From Micromonospora thermarum (lineage in GTDB: Bacteria > Actinomycetota > Actinomycetes > Mycobacteriales > Micromonosporaceae): DNA of 64,000 nt. The translations under genes were made by a program, and so were the position numbers. The stretch's first letter is position 1, and each line of letters opens with the position of its first letter. The stretch is taken from assembly GCF_012034245.1 (NCBI RefSeq), contig NZ_JAATEO010000007.1:62001-126000 (forward strand), read 5' to 3'. The notes beneath the pieces were generated by a model. That model did no database searches. It saw only the letters and a list, made by a program, of their open reading frames with translations, and was not told the DNA's origin. Below, in pieces: positions 42,315-50,673 of this stretch.

Positions 42315-43079
42315 GTGCCGGACTTTCCGAAGGTGATCGCCATGGTCGACCGTATGGAGCCGGTGCCCCGCCGGATCCGCGCCTTCCTCGCCGGGGAGCA
42401 GGTGCTGGACACCACGCAGGCGCGGTACGTGTGGGAGTGGGCGTTCTACCCCCAGTACTACATCCCGGTCGCCGACGTGAATCGCAGCCTGCTGGTTGAT
42501 GAGCAGCGCACGGAGGAGTCGCGGCGCGGCACTGCGCGCCTGCATGGGCTGCGAGTGGGCGAGACAGTCCGTCGCTCGTGCGGGCGGTGGTACGGCGACG
42601 ACGCGCTGCCGGGGCTGGCGGACATGATCCGGTTCGACTGGGACGCCATGGACAGCTGGTTCGAGGAGGATGAGGAGGTCTTCGTCCACCCCCGCAACCC
42701 GTACGCCCGGGTGGACGCGCTGCGGTCCACCCGCAGCGTACGGGTGGAACTGGACGGCGTCGTTCTGGCCGAGTCGACGTCGCCCGTGCTCGTCTTCGAG
42801 ACCGGTCTCCCGACGCGCTACTACCTCAACCGCACCGACGTGAACTTCCACCACCTCGTGCCGTCCGCGACGACGACCGCCTGTCCGTACAAGGGCCGGA
42901 CCAGCGACTACTGGTCCGTCCGTGCCGACGACGCCGTCCACCCGGACCTGGCCTGGTCGTACGCCTTCCCCACCGCGGCGCTCCTGCCGATCGCCGGCCT
43001 GATCGCCTTCTACAACGAGAAGGTCGATCTGATCGTCGGCGGCGAGCGGCTCAGCCGACCGAAGACGCACTTCTCCTGA
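42315..43079 (+). CDS. DUF427 domain protein
   Basis: 254 residues from GTG 42315, after AGGAGGA. DUF427 features occur twice: RRIRAFLAGEQVLDTTQARYVWE with YYIPVADV in the first half, and RSVRVELDGVVLAESTSPVL, YYLNRTDVNF, TACPYKGRTSDYW and FYNEKVDLIVGG in the second. The conserved Cys-Pro-Tyr-Lys-Gly is present. The fold is a small beta-tent; function is not established. Confidence 0.88.
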   Translation: MPDFPKVIAMVDRMEPVPRRIRAFLAGEQVLDTTQARYVWEWAFYPQYYIPVADVNRSLLVDEQRTEESRRGTARLHGLRVGETVRRSCGRWYGDDALPGLADMIRFDWDAMDSWFEEDEEVFVHPRNPYARVDALRSTRSVRVELDGVVLAESTSPVLVFETGLPTRYYLNRTDVNFHHLVPSATTTACPYKGRTSDYWSVRADDAVHPDLAWSYAFPTAALLPIAGLIAFYNEKVDLIVGGERLSRPKTHFS

Positions 43080-43266
43080 CCGACGCCGCGCCGGTGCTAC
43101 CGCCACGCGAGACGCGACTCGGCCGAGGGCCGGGCGCTGTCGGGCCTACCCGCCATCACCTTGTCCATGGTGCGGGGCGGGCGGTGAGGTGCAGCGCCGG
43201 CCGCGAACCCGGTACTAGGATCTCGCCTGGCCGTCGCGACGGCGGCGGCCGACACGGGGAGGTGTC

Positions 43267-44622
43267 ATGCGGCGTCGTCATCTGCTGGCGTCCGGGATAA
43301 CCGCGGCGATCGGGATCAGCGCCGGGGACTTGCTGAGAGCAGCACCGGCCGCCGCCGCGATAGCCCCACTGAAGAGCGTCGGCACCCAGCTACCGATCGA
43401 CGACTTCCGGGCGATCGAGCTCGACGAGGCACGGGGCCGCCTCTACATCGCCCAGGGCGTCGGTGGCGGGCTACCGCTGGTGGTGACCGACCTCGACGGC
43501 CGGCTGCTGCAACGGGTCACCGCCGTCGCCGACATCTCCGACCTCGTCCTCAGCGACGACGGGCGCATCCTGTACGCGGCCCAGGGCTTCAACCGGATCG
43601 TCGCGTTGGACGCCGCCACGCTCGCCATCGTCGCCAGCTACCCCGCACCCCCCGGCGCCCACCTGTACACGGTCGAACCGACCGGAGACAAAGTCATCGG
43701 CGGGTTCATCGACGCCGGCCTCGGCTCCGGCGGTCTGCTGATCTGGTCCGCGCCCGGAGTGCCGCCGGTGGTCTACACCGAGGGCCCCAACTACCACCCG
43801 ATCATCGACGCCAGCCCCGGCGCGCCCGGTCTCCTCGTCGCCGGCGACACCGGATACTCGCCCGTCACCACGTACGTCATCGACGTCTCCGGTGACAGCC
43901 CGAGGATCGTCGCGCGGCGGGACAACACCGGCAGCAACCTCATCGACTACGCCGTGAGCCCGGACGGCACCGAGGTGGTGGAGACGGTCGGCCACCCGTA
44001 CGAGCACCACTCCTACCGGCTGCCGGACCTCGCCGACGCCACCGTCTATCCCAGCGGCGTCTACCCGCAGGACGCCGCCTGGTCCGCGGACAGCTCCACC
44101 GTCGCCATCGGCCGCGCCTCGACCTCCACCGGTGACGCCGATGTCTACCTCTACGGCAAGGGCAGCACGGTCCCGGCGTACGCCGTCGACTTCCGCAACG
44201 GCGACAGCCTCTGGAAGGGCACGCTGCTGGTCAACCGGGACGGCACCCGGGCCTGGGCGGTCAGCTCGACCGACCCCTACCAGGAAACCCAACTGCTGCA
44301 CTCCTTCGGGCCGGCGCACCCGCCGAGGCCGCCGGTCACCGACCTGGCCGTCACCGCCCAGGTGGGGACCGGCAAGGACAAGCAGACCGCGCAGCTCACC
44401 GTGACCTGGAGCTCGCCGATCGGCGACGACAACTACTGGTGGATCACCGCGTCCACCAACGGCGGGGCGGAGCGGGAGTTCTGGCGCGGCAAGATGGACG
44501 CCAGCGGCAGGTACACCCTCACCTACGCGCTGCCTCGCGGCACCACCACCTTCACGGTCCGGTACCGCGACTACTGGGAGTTCTACCCGGACGGCTACGC
44601 GACGGCGACGCTGCAGCGATGA
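43267..44622 (+). CDS. Secreted beta-propeller protein with C-terminal fibronectin-like domain
   Basis: 451 residues. A Tat-like signal (MRRRHLLASGITAAIGISAG to AAPAAAA, residues 1-32) is followed by repeated beta-propeller blades (GRLYIAQG, GRILYAAQGFNRIVALDAAT, DSSTVAIGRAS). After a Pro-rich hinge (PPRPPVTDLAV) comes an Ig/Fn3-like domain of about 90 residues ending RYRDYWEFYPDGYATATLQR. No catalytic motif is seen. GGGGAGG precedes ATG 43267. Confidence 0.75.
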   Translation: MRRRHLLASGITAAIGISAGDLLRAAPAAAAIAPLKSVGTQLPIDDFRAIELDEARGRLYIAQGVGGGLPLVVTDLDGRLLQRVTAVADISDLVLSDDGRILYAAQGFNRIVALDAATLAIVASYPAPPGAHLYTVEPTGDKVIGGFIDAGLGSGGLLIWSAPGVPPVVYTEGPNYHPIIDASPGAPGLLVAGDTGYSPVTTYVIDVSGDSPRIVARRDNTGSNLIDYAVSPDGTEVVETVGHPYEHHSYRLPDLADATVYPSGVYPQDAAWSADSSTVAIGRASTSTGDADVYLYGKGSTVPAYAVDFRNGDSLWKGTLLVNRDGTRAWAVSSTDPYQETQLLHSFGPAHPPRPPVTDLAVTAQVGTGKDKQTAQLTVTWSSPIGDDNYWWITASTNGGAEREFWRGKMDASGRYTLTYALPRGTTTFTVRYRDYWEFYPDGYATATLQR

Positions 44623-44685
44623 GCGCACCGGTCCGGCGGCGTGCGTTGCCCCTGGGGGCGGCCGCACGGGCGTAGGGTCGATGCT

Positions 44686-45228
44686 GTGGACGGGCGTCGA
44701 TACCGGTACGTCGGCCCGGCCGACGTGCGGGCGTCGGTCGCCGACGCTCCCGAGGGCCGGCCCATCCGAGCGCCGGTCGATCTCGACACCTACCTGGCGG
44801 CTGCGGATCCACGCGACCGTGACGAGCCGTTCACCTACGTCGTCGACACCGGCGGTACGTTGCTGCTCGCGCCGAGACGCAGTGAGCACGTCGCCTGCGC
44901 CGGCGGTGGAGAGGTCCTCGGCGCGGGAGAGATCGCCTTCGCCGGCGGGCGGGACGGCTGGGTCGTGACCGAGGTGACTAACCAGTCCACCGGCTACTGC
45001 CCCGATCCCACCTCATGGGTGGCGGTGGCGGGCGCCCTCGACCGGGCAGGTATCGACAGCCCGGAAGGCTTCACCGTGGCCGTCATCTTCCGGCGCTGCC
45101 TTGACTGCGGCGAGCGCAACGTCGTCCGCGACGACGACTACATCTGTGCGCTCTGTGGTGCTGAACTGCCGGAGGATGTGGAACCTCGGCTGACGGCCAA
45201 GCCGTCGACCAACCAGCGTTTCCACTGA
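44686..45228 (+). CDS. Uncharacterised protein with C-terminal zinc ribbon
   Basis: 180 residues from GTG 44686. The first 130 residues contain RYRYVGPADVRASVADAPEG and FTYVVDTGGTLLLAPRRSEH, a beta-rich region common in actinomycete hypothetical proteins. The end has CLDCGERN and ICALCGAEL, a four-Cys ribbon near 145-170. No enzyme family is recognised. Confidence 0.7.
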   Translation: MDGRRYRYVGPADVRASVADAPEGRPIRAPVDLDTYLAAADPRDRDEPFTYVVDTGGTLLLAPRRSEHVACAGGGEVLGAGEIAFAGGRDGWVVTEVTNQSTGYCPDPTSWVAVAGALDRAGIDSPEGFTVAVIFRRCLDCGERNVVRDDDYICALCGAELPEDVEPRLTAKPSTNQRFH

Positions 45229-45309
45229 CAACCGAGCCGGCCGATCGAGAAGTGCTCCACGAGGTAGCCCGTTCCGCGGTCTGGTCGACCGCAACAAACG
45301 ACCTGCACG

Positions 45310-45453
45310 GTGGGCGCGTTGCCCCCGCGGGCGAACCCCGCCGACCAGACCCGGCTGTACTCGGGCAAGGGCTGGGACACGATCAAGTTCACCGAGAAGC
45401 AGCTCAAGGCCGACCCGAACCTGGTCACGTACCGGGTGGGGGAGCGCCGCTGA
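45310..45453 (+). pseudogene. Short C-terminal gene remnant
   Basis: A 47-residue frame beginning at GTG 45310 reads like the end of a larger protein (ADQTRLYSGKGWDTIKFTEK, then VTYRVGERR) with no ribosome-binding site and a stop at 45265 just before the open stretch. The parent family is not recognised. It lies in front of a strong terminator. Confidence 0.4.
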
Positions 45454-45457
45454 ACGG

Positions 45458-45494
45458 CGGCGGGGCCGGTGGCGAGCCACCGCCGGCCCCGCCG
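45458..45494. terminator. Strong bidirectional hairpin terminator
   Basis: Left arm 45458-45473 pairs with 45476-45494 apart from a 3-base bulge (core CGGCGGGGCCGG). It lies between the remnant at 45310 and the convergent GYD gene ending at 45508. Confidence 0.75.
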
Positions 45495-45507
45495 AGCCGC
45501 TCCAGCG

Positions 45508-45828
45508 TCACCGGCCCGGTGGCTGGTACATGACCGGCAGCTGGGCCGCCGCGTCGATCTCCTCCGGGGTGATCAGCGGGACGACCCGCGCGTCCACGCC
45601 GCCGGCCGCCCGGACGGCGATGCCCAGGGCGGCGGCGGTCACCGTGTCCGGCAGGTCGCCCACCACGTACAGGTCGTACTCGCCGAACGCGAAGTACAGG
45701 GTCTCCACCCGGCCGCCGCTGTTCTCGATGAGAGCCCGGACGACCTCGGCGCGCGCAGTGCCGCCCTCCTTGCCCAGCCCGGCGATCCCCTGGGCGGTGT
45801 AGGTCGCCTTGACCAGGAACTTCGCCAC
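45508..45828 (-). CDS. GYD-domain protein
   Basis: 106 residues from GTG 45828. AKFLVKATYTAQGIAGLGKE and ETLYFAFGEYDLYVVGDLPD are GYD landmarks; the family is a small ferredoxin-like fold of unknown activity. A paralogue at 54449-54769 aligns over the full length (AKFLLRSTYTVDGMKGLSKD...YVVCDLPD), which supports choosing this start rather than 45849. Confidence 0.88.
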   Translation of the reverse strand: MAKFLVKATYTAQGIAGLGKEGGTARAEVVRALIENSGGRVETLYFAFGEYDLYVVGDLPDTVTAAALGIAVRAAGGVDARVVPLITPEEIDAAAQLPVMYQPPGR

Positions 45829-45910
45829 GCTGGCACCACCTTCCCCCACGCTCCCCGCAGCCCCGACCGGGCGCGCCGCGCGTACCCACTTCCCGCCCGG
45901 CTACGCCTGG

Positions 45911-45995
45911 TCAGCTCTCCTCGTCGAGGAAGGCGAGCGTGACCGCGGCGAAGAGCGGCGAGGAGAAGAGGTTGTAGTGGGTCAGCCCGGGCAGG
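45911..45995 (-). pseudogene. C-terminal remnant of an alpha/beta hydrolase
   Basis: The reverse strand reads [20 protein letters not shown] and FLDEES before a stop, the usual last helix of an alpha/beta hydrolase including its catalytic His in THYN. Nothing of the preceding 230 residues remains. It abuts the truncated sigma-factor gene, so one deletion probably removed both. Confidence 0.65.
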
Positions 45996-45999
45996 ATAG

Positions 46000-46628
46000 C
46001 CGGACAGCCGGGTCCTGCCGGAGGGCAGCGACCCGGCCGAGGTGATCGCCGGCCGCGAGTCGGTGCGGCTCGCGTTCGTCGCCGCACTGCAGCACCTGCC
46101 CCCGCGGCAGCGGTCCGTGCTCATCCTGCGGGAGGTGCTGGCCTGGTCGGCCCAGGAGGTGGCCGACCTCCTCGACACCACGGTGGCGAGCGTCAACAGC
46201 ACCCTGCAGCGGGCCCGGGCCACGCTCGCCGACACCGCCACCGACGTCTACCGGCCGCTCGACGACGAGCAGAAGGCGCTGCTCGCGCGGTACGTGAAAG
46301 CGTTCGAGGCGTACGACCTGAGCGCGCTCACGACGCTGCTGCACGAGGACGCCACGCTGTCGATGCCGCCGCTGCCGCTGTGGCTGCGCGGCCACGACGA
46401 CATCCTCGCCTGGATGAGCGGCACGGGCTGCGGATGCCGCGGCTCCCGGCTGGTGCCGGCGGCCTGCCGGCGTTCGGGCAGTACCGCCCGAGCCTCGACG
46501 GCGCCGGGCACGACCCCTGGGCGTTGATCGTGCTGGAGATCTCAGGCGGACGGATCGCGGGGGTCAACAACTTCCTCGACACTCCCCGCCTGTTCCCGCT
46601 GTTCGGGTTGCCGGGCCGGCTGGAATAG
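46000..46628 (+). pseudogene. ECF sigma factor (SigG-like, SnoaL C-terminus), truncated and frameshifted
   Basis: Region 4 is present ([58 protein letters not shown]), followed by the SnoaL-like start ([20 protein letters not shown]). Region 2, needed for promoter melting, is absent. The frame breaks near 46450 after [10 protein letters not shown]; the rest continues in another frame ([20 protein letters not shown], then [18 protein letters not shown]) to 46628. Both lesions make it non-functional. Confidence 0.82.
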
Positions 46629-46931
46629 CGCGTCGGTCAGGCCGAGCAGGTCGGTGAGCTCCAGCAGACCGGCGCCGGCGCCGCTGACCACCAGCCGCCA
46701 GCCGTGCCGCCGCGCGGTCACCCGCAGCCGGGCGAGCGCCTCGATCGTGACCACGTCGGGGCGGGCCAGGCTCACGTCGCAGACCACCACGCCACCGTCC
46801 CGGCCTCGCAGCACCTCGGCCAGCTCGTCGCAGAGGGCGGGGATGTCCGCGCGGGTCGGCGTCCCGCCGACGACGAAGGAGATGGCGGAGGTCGTCACCG
46901 GGGTAGGACTGCCGGGCGCCGGGAAACTCAC
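46542..46931 (-). CDS. STAS-domain protein (anti-sigma-factor antagonist-like)
   Basis: 129 residues if started at GTG 46931 (47012 is an upstream alternative). The STAS core shows [39 protein letters not shown] and [10 protein letters not shown]. The usual phosphorylated Ser in the DxS position reads [13 protein letters not shown], so S is present early but the canonical D-[ST]-S is not clear. Its last 29 codons overlap the sigma-factor remnant on the other strand, and that acidic tail is probably not native. Confidence 0.68.
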   Translation of the reverse strand: MSFPAPGSPTPVTTSAISFVVGGTPTRADIPALCDELAEVLRGRDGGVVVCDVSLARPDVVTIEALARLRVTARRHGWRLVVSGAGAGLLELTDLLGLTDALFQPARQPEQREQAGSVEEVVDPRDPSA

Positions 46932-46975
46932 CGGTGTTCCGGCGACGTCGACGTTGCCCGCGCCGGTCGGGGAAG

Positions 46976-47986
46976 CTAGGGCTGGTACTCGCCGCGGGTA
47001 CGCGGCAGCCACTGCGGGTGCTGTTCGCGGACGTACTTCATCAGGCCCTCGCGCAGGTCGCAGCGTAGGTCCCAGGAGCTAGGCCCGTCGGCGGCCGAGA
47101 CGCGTACCTGGACCTCCAGCGTCTGCGGCGTCACGTCGACCACCTGGAGGGTCCAGAGCGCGCGGTCCCACAGCGGCGACTCCTCGACCAGCCGCCGCGC
47201 CTCTCTCCGCAATTCCTCCACCTCGGCGGTGTAGTCGAGGTGCAGCCGGAGTTCGCCCACGACCCGGGCCTCGTGGCGGGTCCAGTTCTGGAAGGGGCGG
47301 TCGGTGAAGTAGGTGGTCGGCAGGATCAGCCGGCGCTCGTCCCACATCCGTAGCACGATGCTGGTCAGCTTCACCTCCTCGACGCGACCCCACGCGCCGT
47401 CGACCACCACCACGTCGTCGACGTGTATCGCGTCGGTGAAGGCGATCTGCAGGCCCGCGAAGGCGTTCGCCAGGGAGGTACGGGCGCCCACACCGATGAG
47501 TACGCCGATCACACCGGCCGAGGTCACCAGGGACACCCCGACCACGCGCACCTGCTCGTAGCTCATCAACGCGACCGCGATCGCGGCCAGCGTCACGATC
47601 ACGGCGGTCAGGCCACGGATCAACCGGACCTGGGTGTGCATCCGCCGTTGCCGGCGGTTCGCCGTCGGTTCGTGGGCGAGCCGCCCCAACGCGAGGCTCT
47701 CGCTGACCTGCAGAAGTCTGATCACCAACCACGCACAGGCCGCCGCGAACGCGAGCAGGAGTCCGTGTCGGAAGGCCGACAGCCACCCGCCTCTCGCGGC
47801 GGGCACCGAGGCGAACAAGGCCCCGATCACCAGGACAGCCACCCCGGGCCAGCGGCAGGCGTGATAGATCGGTCTGACGATCCACCCGAAGCGGGACGTG
47901 GCCGCCCACCGGACGAGGAACTTAGCGAGCAAGGCCACGAGCAGGGCGGCAACGACCCAGGCCACGACGACCAGCAGTTCGCGCAT
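46976..47986 (-). CDS. MscS-family mechanosensitive channel
   Basis: 336 residues. Four to five hydrophobic helices occupy residues 5-165. The pore-lining region is VGARTSLANAFAGLQIAFTD and the beta domain begins with AIHVDDVVVVDGAWGRVEEV, VLRMWDERRLILPTTYFTDR, the family signature. It opens under membrane tension to release solutes. The C-terminal alpha/beta domain is complete. Confidence 0.92.
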   Translation of the reverse strand: MRELLVVVAWVVAALLVALLAKFLVRWAATSRFGWIVRPIYHACRWPGVAVLVIGALFASVPAARGGWLSAFRHGLLLAFAAACAWLVIRLLQVSESLALGRLAHEPTANRRQRRMHTQVRLIRGLTAVIVTLAAIAVALMSYEQVRVVGVSLVTSAGVIGVLIGVGARTSLANAFAGLQIAFTDAIHVDDVVVVDGAWGRVEEVKLTSIVLRMWDERRLILPTTYFTDRPFQNWTRHEARVVGELRLHLDYTAEVEELRREARRLVEESPLWDRALWTLQVVDVTPQTLEVQVRVSAADGPSSWDLRCDLREGLMKYVREQHPQWLPRTRGEYQP

Positions 47987-48393
47987 GCCTCCCCCGAACG
48001 CCCGACTTCACGGCGACCACCGCCGCTTGGACCGCCGACCGACGTGCCCAACCGCCTGCGCTCGGCACGCCTGGCTTCGCACCGCGATCGGCGTCAGCCG
48101 TCGTCCGGTGGCGTGCCACGGTCCGCCGTACCGGGACAGCGAACTGGCCGGGCGACGCGGTTACCCGGCGAGGATCCGGGTGAAACGGAGTCCAGTTGTT
48201 GACGTTGCCGCCACAGCGCGGACGCCAGCGTCGGTGGCGCGTTCGCGCCGAGAAGGTGCGAAACCGCAGGAAACCCGCCGTTCGCCGGCCAGGTGCGCCT
48301 CGAACGTGCAGTTCGCCACCCCGGGCACGCCTGCATCGACCATCTTGACTGCGACTGGTAGACCGGGAGAGGACGTACGCGAAGGAGTTGCCG
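47987..48393. other. 407-base intergenic region between divergent genes
   Basis: Between the MscS gene and the membrane-protein gene. A TTGACT at 48345-48350 could be a -35 for the rightward gene. Open frames through it lack coding character or a recognisable family. No tRNA, repeat or clear att site was seen. Confidence 0.5.
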
Positions 48394-49008
48394 GTGACTG
48401 AGGAGATGCGGGAACGAGCCCTGACGGCGGCACTGGCCGACGCCGCGGCGATCCGGAGCACCATCGAACGCAAGGCGACCCACAACCAGAACGTCATCGG
48501 TGTGCATCTCACCGTCGTCGCGGCGGTGGCCGGTTTCATCCTCGCCGAGAAGGCCGACCTCCGCCTGCTCCTCCTCCTGCCGCTCGTCAGCGCCGCGCTG
48601 GGCCTGAACGTCGTCTCGCAGTACCGGGACATCCGCATCGCGGGTGACTACATCGAGCAGGTGCTGCGCCCGGCCATCGCCCAGTACACCGGGAACGGGA
48701 CCCTCTTCGGCTGGGAGGCGTTCTACTGGAAACGGAAGCAGGACGGGCACCTGGCCCAGGCGGCGGCCATGGGTCTGATCTTCCCGGGCGTCTCCGCGCT
48801 CGCCCTGGCGATCACCCTGCCCGCGGTGCGGACCCTGGACGATCGGCTCGCGTGGGTGGTCGGGGCGGGGATGCTGGTGCTCCTGCTCGCCTCCTGGACG
48901 AACCGGCTGTCGGAGATGGCCCGCGCCCGGCGCGTGCGGCTCCTGCAACGGCGGATGCCGCCGGCGCCCAGCGCCGGGGAGGTCGAGGCGGAGCCGGCGA
49001 CCGGTTGA
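48394..49008 (+). CDS. Four-helix membrane protein of unknown function
   Basis: 204 residues from GTG 48394, six bases after GAAGGAG. An amphipathic N-terminal helix (EEMRERALTAALADAAAIRS) precedes helix pairs near 38-75 and 128-175. The loop YIEQVLRPAIAQYTGNGTLF and FGWEAFYWKRKQ is distinctive and occurs in actinobacterial hypothetical membrane proteins. A short Pro/Ala tail ends it. Confidence 0.72.
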   Translation: MTEEMRERALTAALADAAAIRSTIERKATHNQNVIGVHLTVVAAVAGFILAEKADLRLLLLLPLVSAALGLNVVSQYRDIRIAGDYIEQVLRPAIAQYTGNGTLFGWEAFYWKRKQDGHLAQAAAMGLIFPGVSALALAITLPAVRTLDDRLAWVVGAGMLVLLLASWTNRLSEMARARRVRLLQRRMPPAPSAGEVEAEPATG

Positions 49009-49061
49009 ATTCGGCGATCCGCGGTGCGACTCCGGCCGGCCATCGACGCCGAGGTGTCGCG

Positions 49062-49763
49062 TCACTTCTGCTTCTTCTTGGCGACAGCCTCGCGCCAGAT
49101 CAGGCCCAGGATGCTCGGCCTGACCTCGGTGGTGATCACCGCCATCGCCCGCCGCACGAACCGGTCGTCGGTCAGCTGCGCCACCATGGCCGCCGCCAGG
49201 TCGGCGCGCGCCGTGAACAGTCCGTCCGCGACGTCCTCCTCGACGCGGTACCGGGTGACGGTCGGGTTGTCGAACAGCCCGGACGGCCGGGCGATCGTCC
49301 AGTCCAGGTCGCTGTCGCGTACGAGCGCCTCCATGCGGCGCATGTCCTCGTGGGCGGTGCGGCCGAGCCGGCGGTTGACCAGCGGGTCCATGACCGTGTT
49401 GAAGAAGAACTCACCGCTCGGTCGCCACGTCGGGTCCATGACGCTGGAGCTGACCGTGACCAGTCGCTTCACCCCGTGGCGCCGCATCGCCGCCATGATG
49501 TTCGCGGCGCCCTGGGAGTACACCGTGATCGGTTTCGGGGAGAGCGGGACTCCCAGGCTGGACAGGACGGCGTCGCTGCCGGCGATGGCCCGTGCGACGG
49601 CGTCGGGGTCGCCGGCATCGGCGGTGACCACGGTGAGGCCGGGGCGGGGCCCGATGCTGCCCGGCCGGCGGGTGACGGCGGTGACCTCGTGGCCGGCGGC
49701 CAGGGCCTGCTCGGTGAGCTGGCGGCCGGTCGGGCCGGTGGCGCCGAAGACGACAGTACGCAT
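49062..49763 (-). CDS. NAD(P)H-binding SDR-type reductase (atypical, NmrA/NAD(P)-binding_10)
   Basis: 233 residues from ATG 49763. The dinucleotide loop is VVFGATGPTGRQLTEQALAA (GxxGxxG). VVTADAGDPDAVARAIAGSD is the acidic turn, and VKRLVTVSSSVM is the Ser-containing strand; no YxxxK pair is obvious, as in the atypical group. It likely acts as a reductase or redox sensor. It is divergent from the TetR gene, whose operator lies between, so it is the probable target. Confidence 0.88.
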   Translation of the reverse strand: MRTVVFGATGPTGRQLTEQALAAGHEVTAVTRRPGSIGPRPGLTVVTADAGDPDAVARAIAGSDAVLSSLGVPLSPKPITVYSQGAANIMAAMRRHGVKRLVTVSSSVMDPTWRPSGEFFFNTVMDPLVNRRLGRTAHEDMRRMEALVRDSDLDWTIARPSGLFDNPTVTRYRVEEDVADGLFTARADLAAAMVAQLTDDRFVRRAMAVITTEVRPSILGLIWREAVAKKKQK

Positions 49764-49821
49764 GGGTGCTCGCTCCTCGTGTGGGGTTGGTGGGGTTGAC
49801 GGTGCCGGGGGAGGAGCGCAA

Positions 49822-49840
49822 TATTCAACGGTGCTGAATA
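49822..49840. promoter_or_regulatory. TetR operator overlapping the tetR start
   Basis: TATTCA (49822-49827) and TGAATA (49835-49840) form an inverted repeat with 7-base spacer, centred on the GTG start of the TetR gene (49831), in the 67-base divergent region with the reductase gene. Confidence 0.65.
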
Positions 49841-50415
49841 AAACCCGGGGTCGTCCCCGCGGTAACCCCGACACCAAGGCCCGCATCGCCGAGGTCGCCC
49901 GTGAACTGTTCCTGGAGCACGGTTACCGGGGTACGACGGTCCGGGCGATCGCCGCCGCAGCCGGCGTGGACTCGGCGCTGATCAGCTACCACTTCGGCTC
50001 CAAGCAGGGCCTGTTCGGCCAGTCGCTGAACCTGCTGTGCGTGCAGCCCGGCGCCCTCGACCAAGCCCTTCAGGGCGACCAGGCCGGCCTGGCCGACCGG
50101 CTCCTCACCGCTGTCACGGCCCTGTGGGACGCCACCGCACCCACCGAGAACCGCATGGCGCTGCAGGACGACGACACGATGCGCGCCTTCCGCGGCTACC
50201 TGGAGAGTGAGCTACTCGGCCGCATTGCTGAATTTCTTGGCGGCCCGGACGCGACCGAGCGTGCCACCGCGGCCGTCGGAGTGCTCGGCGGCCTGATCTT
50301 CACCCGGTACCTGAATCCGATCCGTCCCATCGCTGCCCTGCCCCCGGCCGAGGTGCGGCGCATCTTCGGCCCGGCACTGCGAGCCGCCCTGCACGCCCGA
50401 CCCCGTCCGCGCTGA
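49831..50415 (+). CDS. TetR-family regulator
   Basis: 194 residues from GTG 49831. The helix-turn-helix is ARIAEVARELFLEHGYRGTT with VRAIAAAAGVDSALISYHFGSKQGLF. The C-terminal domain resembles the TetR_C_17 type (GYLESELLGRIAEFLGG, then AAVGVLGGLIFTRYL). It probably represses itself and the divergent reductase gene through the operator at 49822-49840. Confidence 0.9.
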   Translation: MLNKTRGRPRGNPDTKARIAEVARELFLEHGYRGTTVRAIAAAAGVDSALISYHFGSKQGLFGQSLNLLCVQPGALDQALQGDQAGLADRLLTAVTALWDATAPTENRMALQDDDTMRAFRGYLESELLGRIAEFLGGPDATERATAAVGVLGGLIFTRYLNPIRPIAALPPAEVRRIFGPALRAALHARPRPR

Positions 50416-50673
50416 TTCCGATCAGCCGAGGCGATGCGGGTCTCGTGGTGGCACGTCTATGCCGCTCGTACCGTCAGCACCATGTCCACCACCGGCCCGG
50501 CCGTGGTCGTCCTCACAGGTTGGTCTGCTGCCCGCTAAACCGGGGGCGGAGTGTCGGTGGCGGGGGCTAATCTTCCCTGCGGCTTCCTCCTCAGCACGTC
50601 GCGCCCGCCCCTCGCCGGCGCCGCGCCGCCACCACCGCTCACCCGTTCGGTCGATCCGACTTCAGGAGACTTC

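Noticed and set aside
48161..48433. Reverse open frame in the MscS-side intergenic region
   Set aside because: No recognisable motif, no ribosome-binding site; overlaps the start of the 48394 gene. I considered a DUF397-type protein but the hallmark WRKSSxS start is absent.
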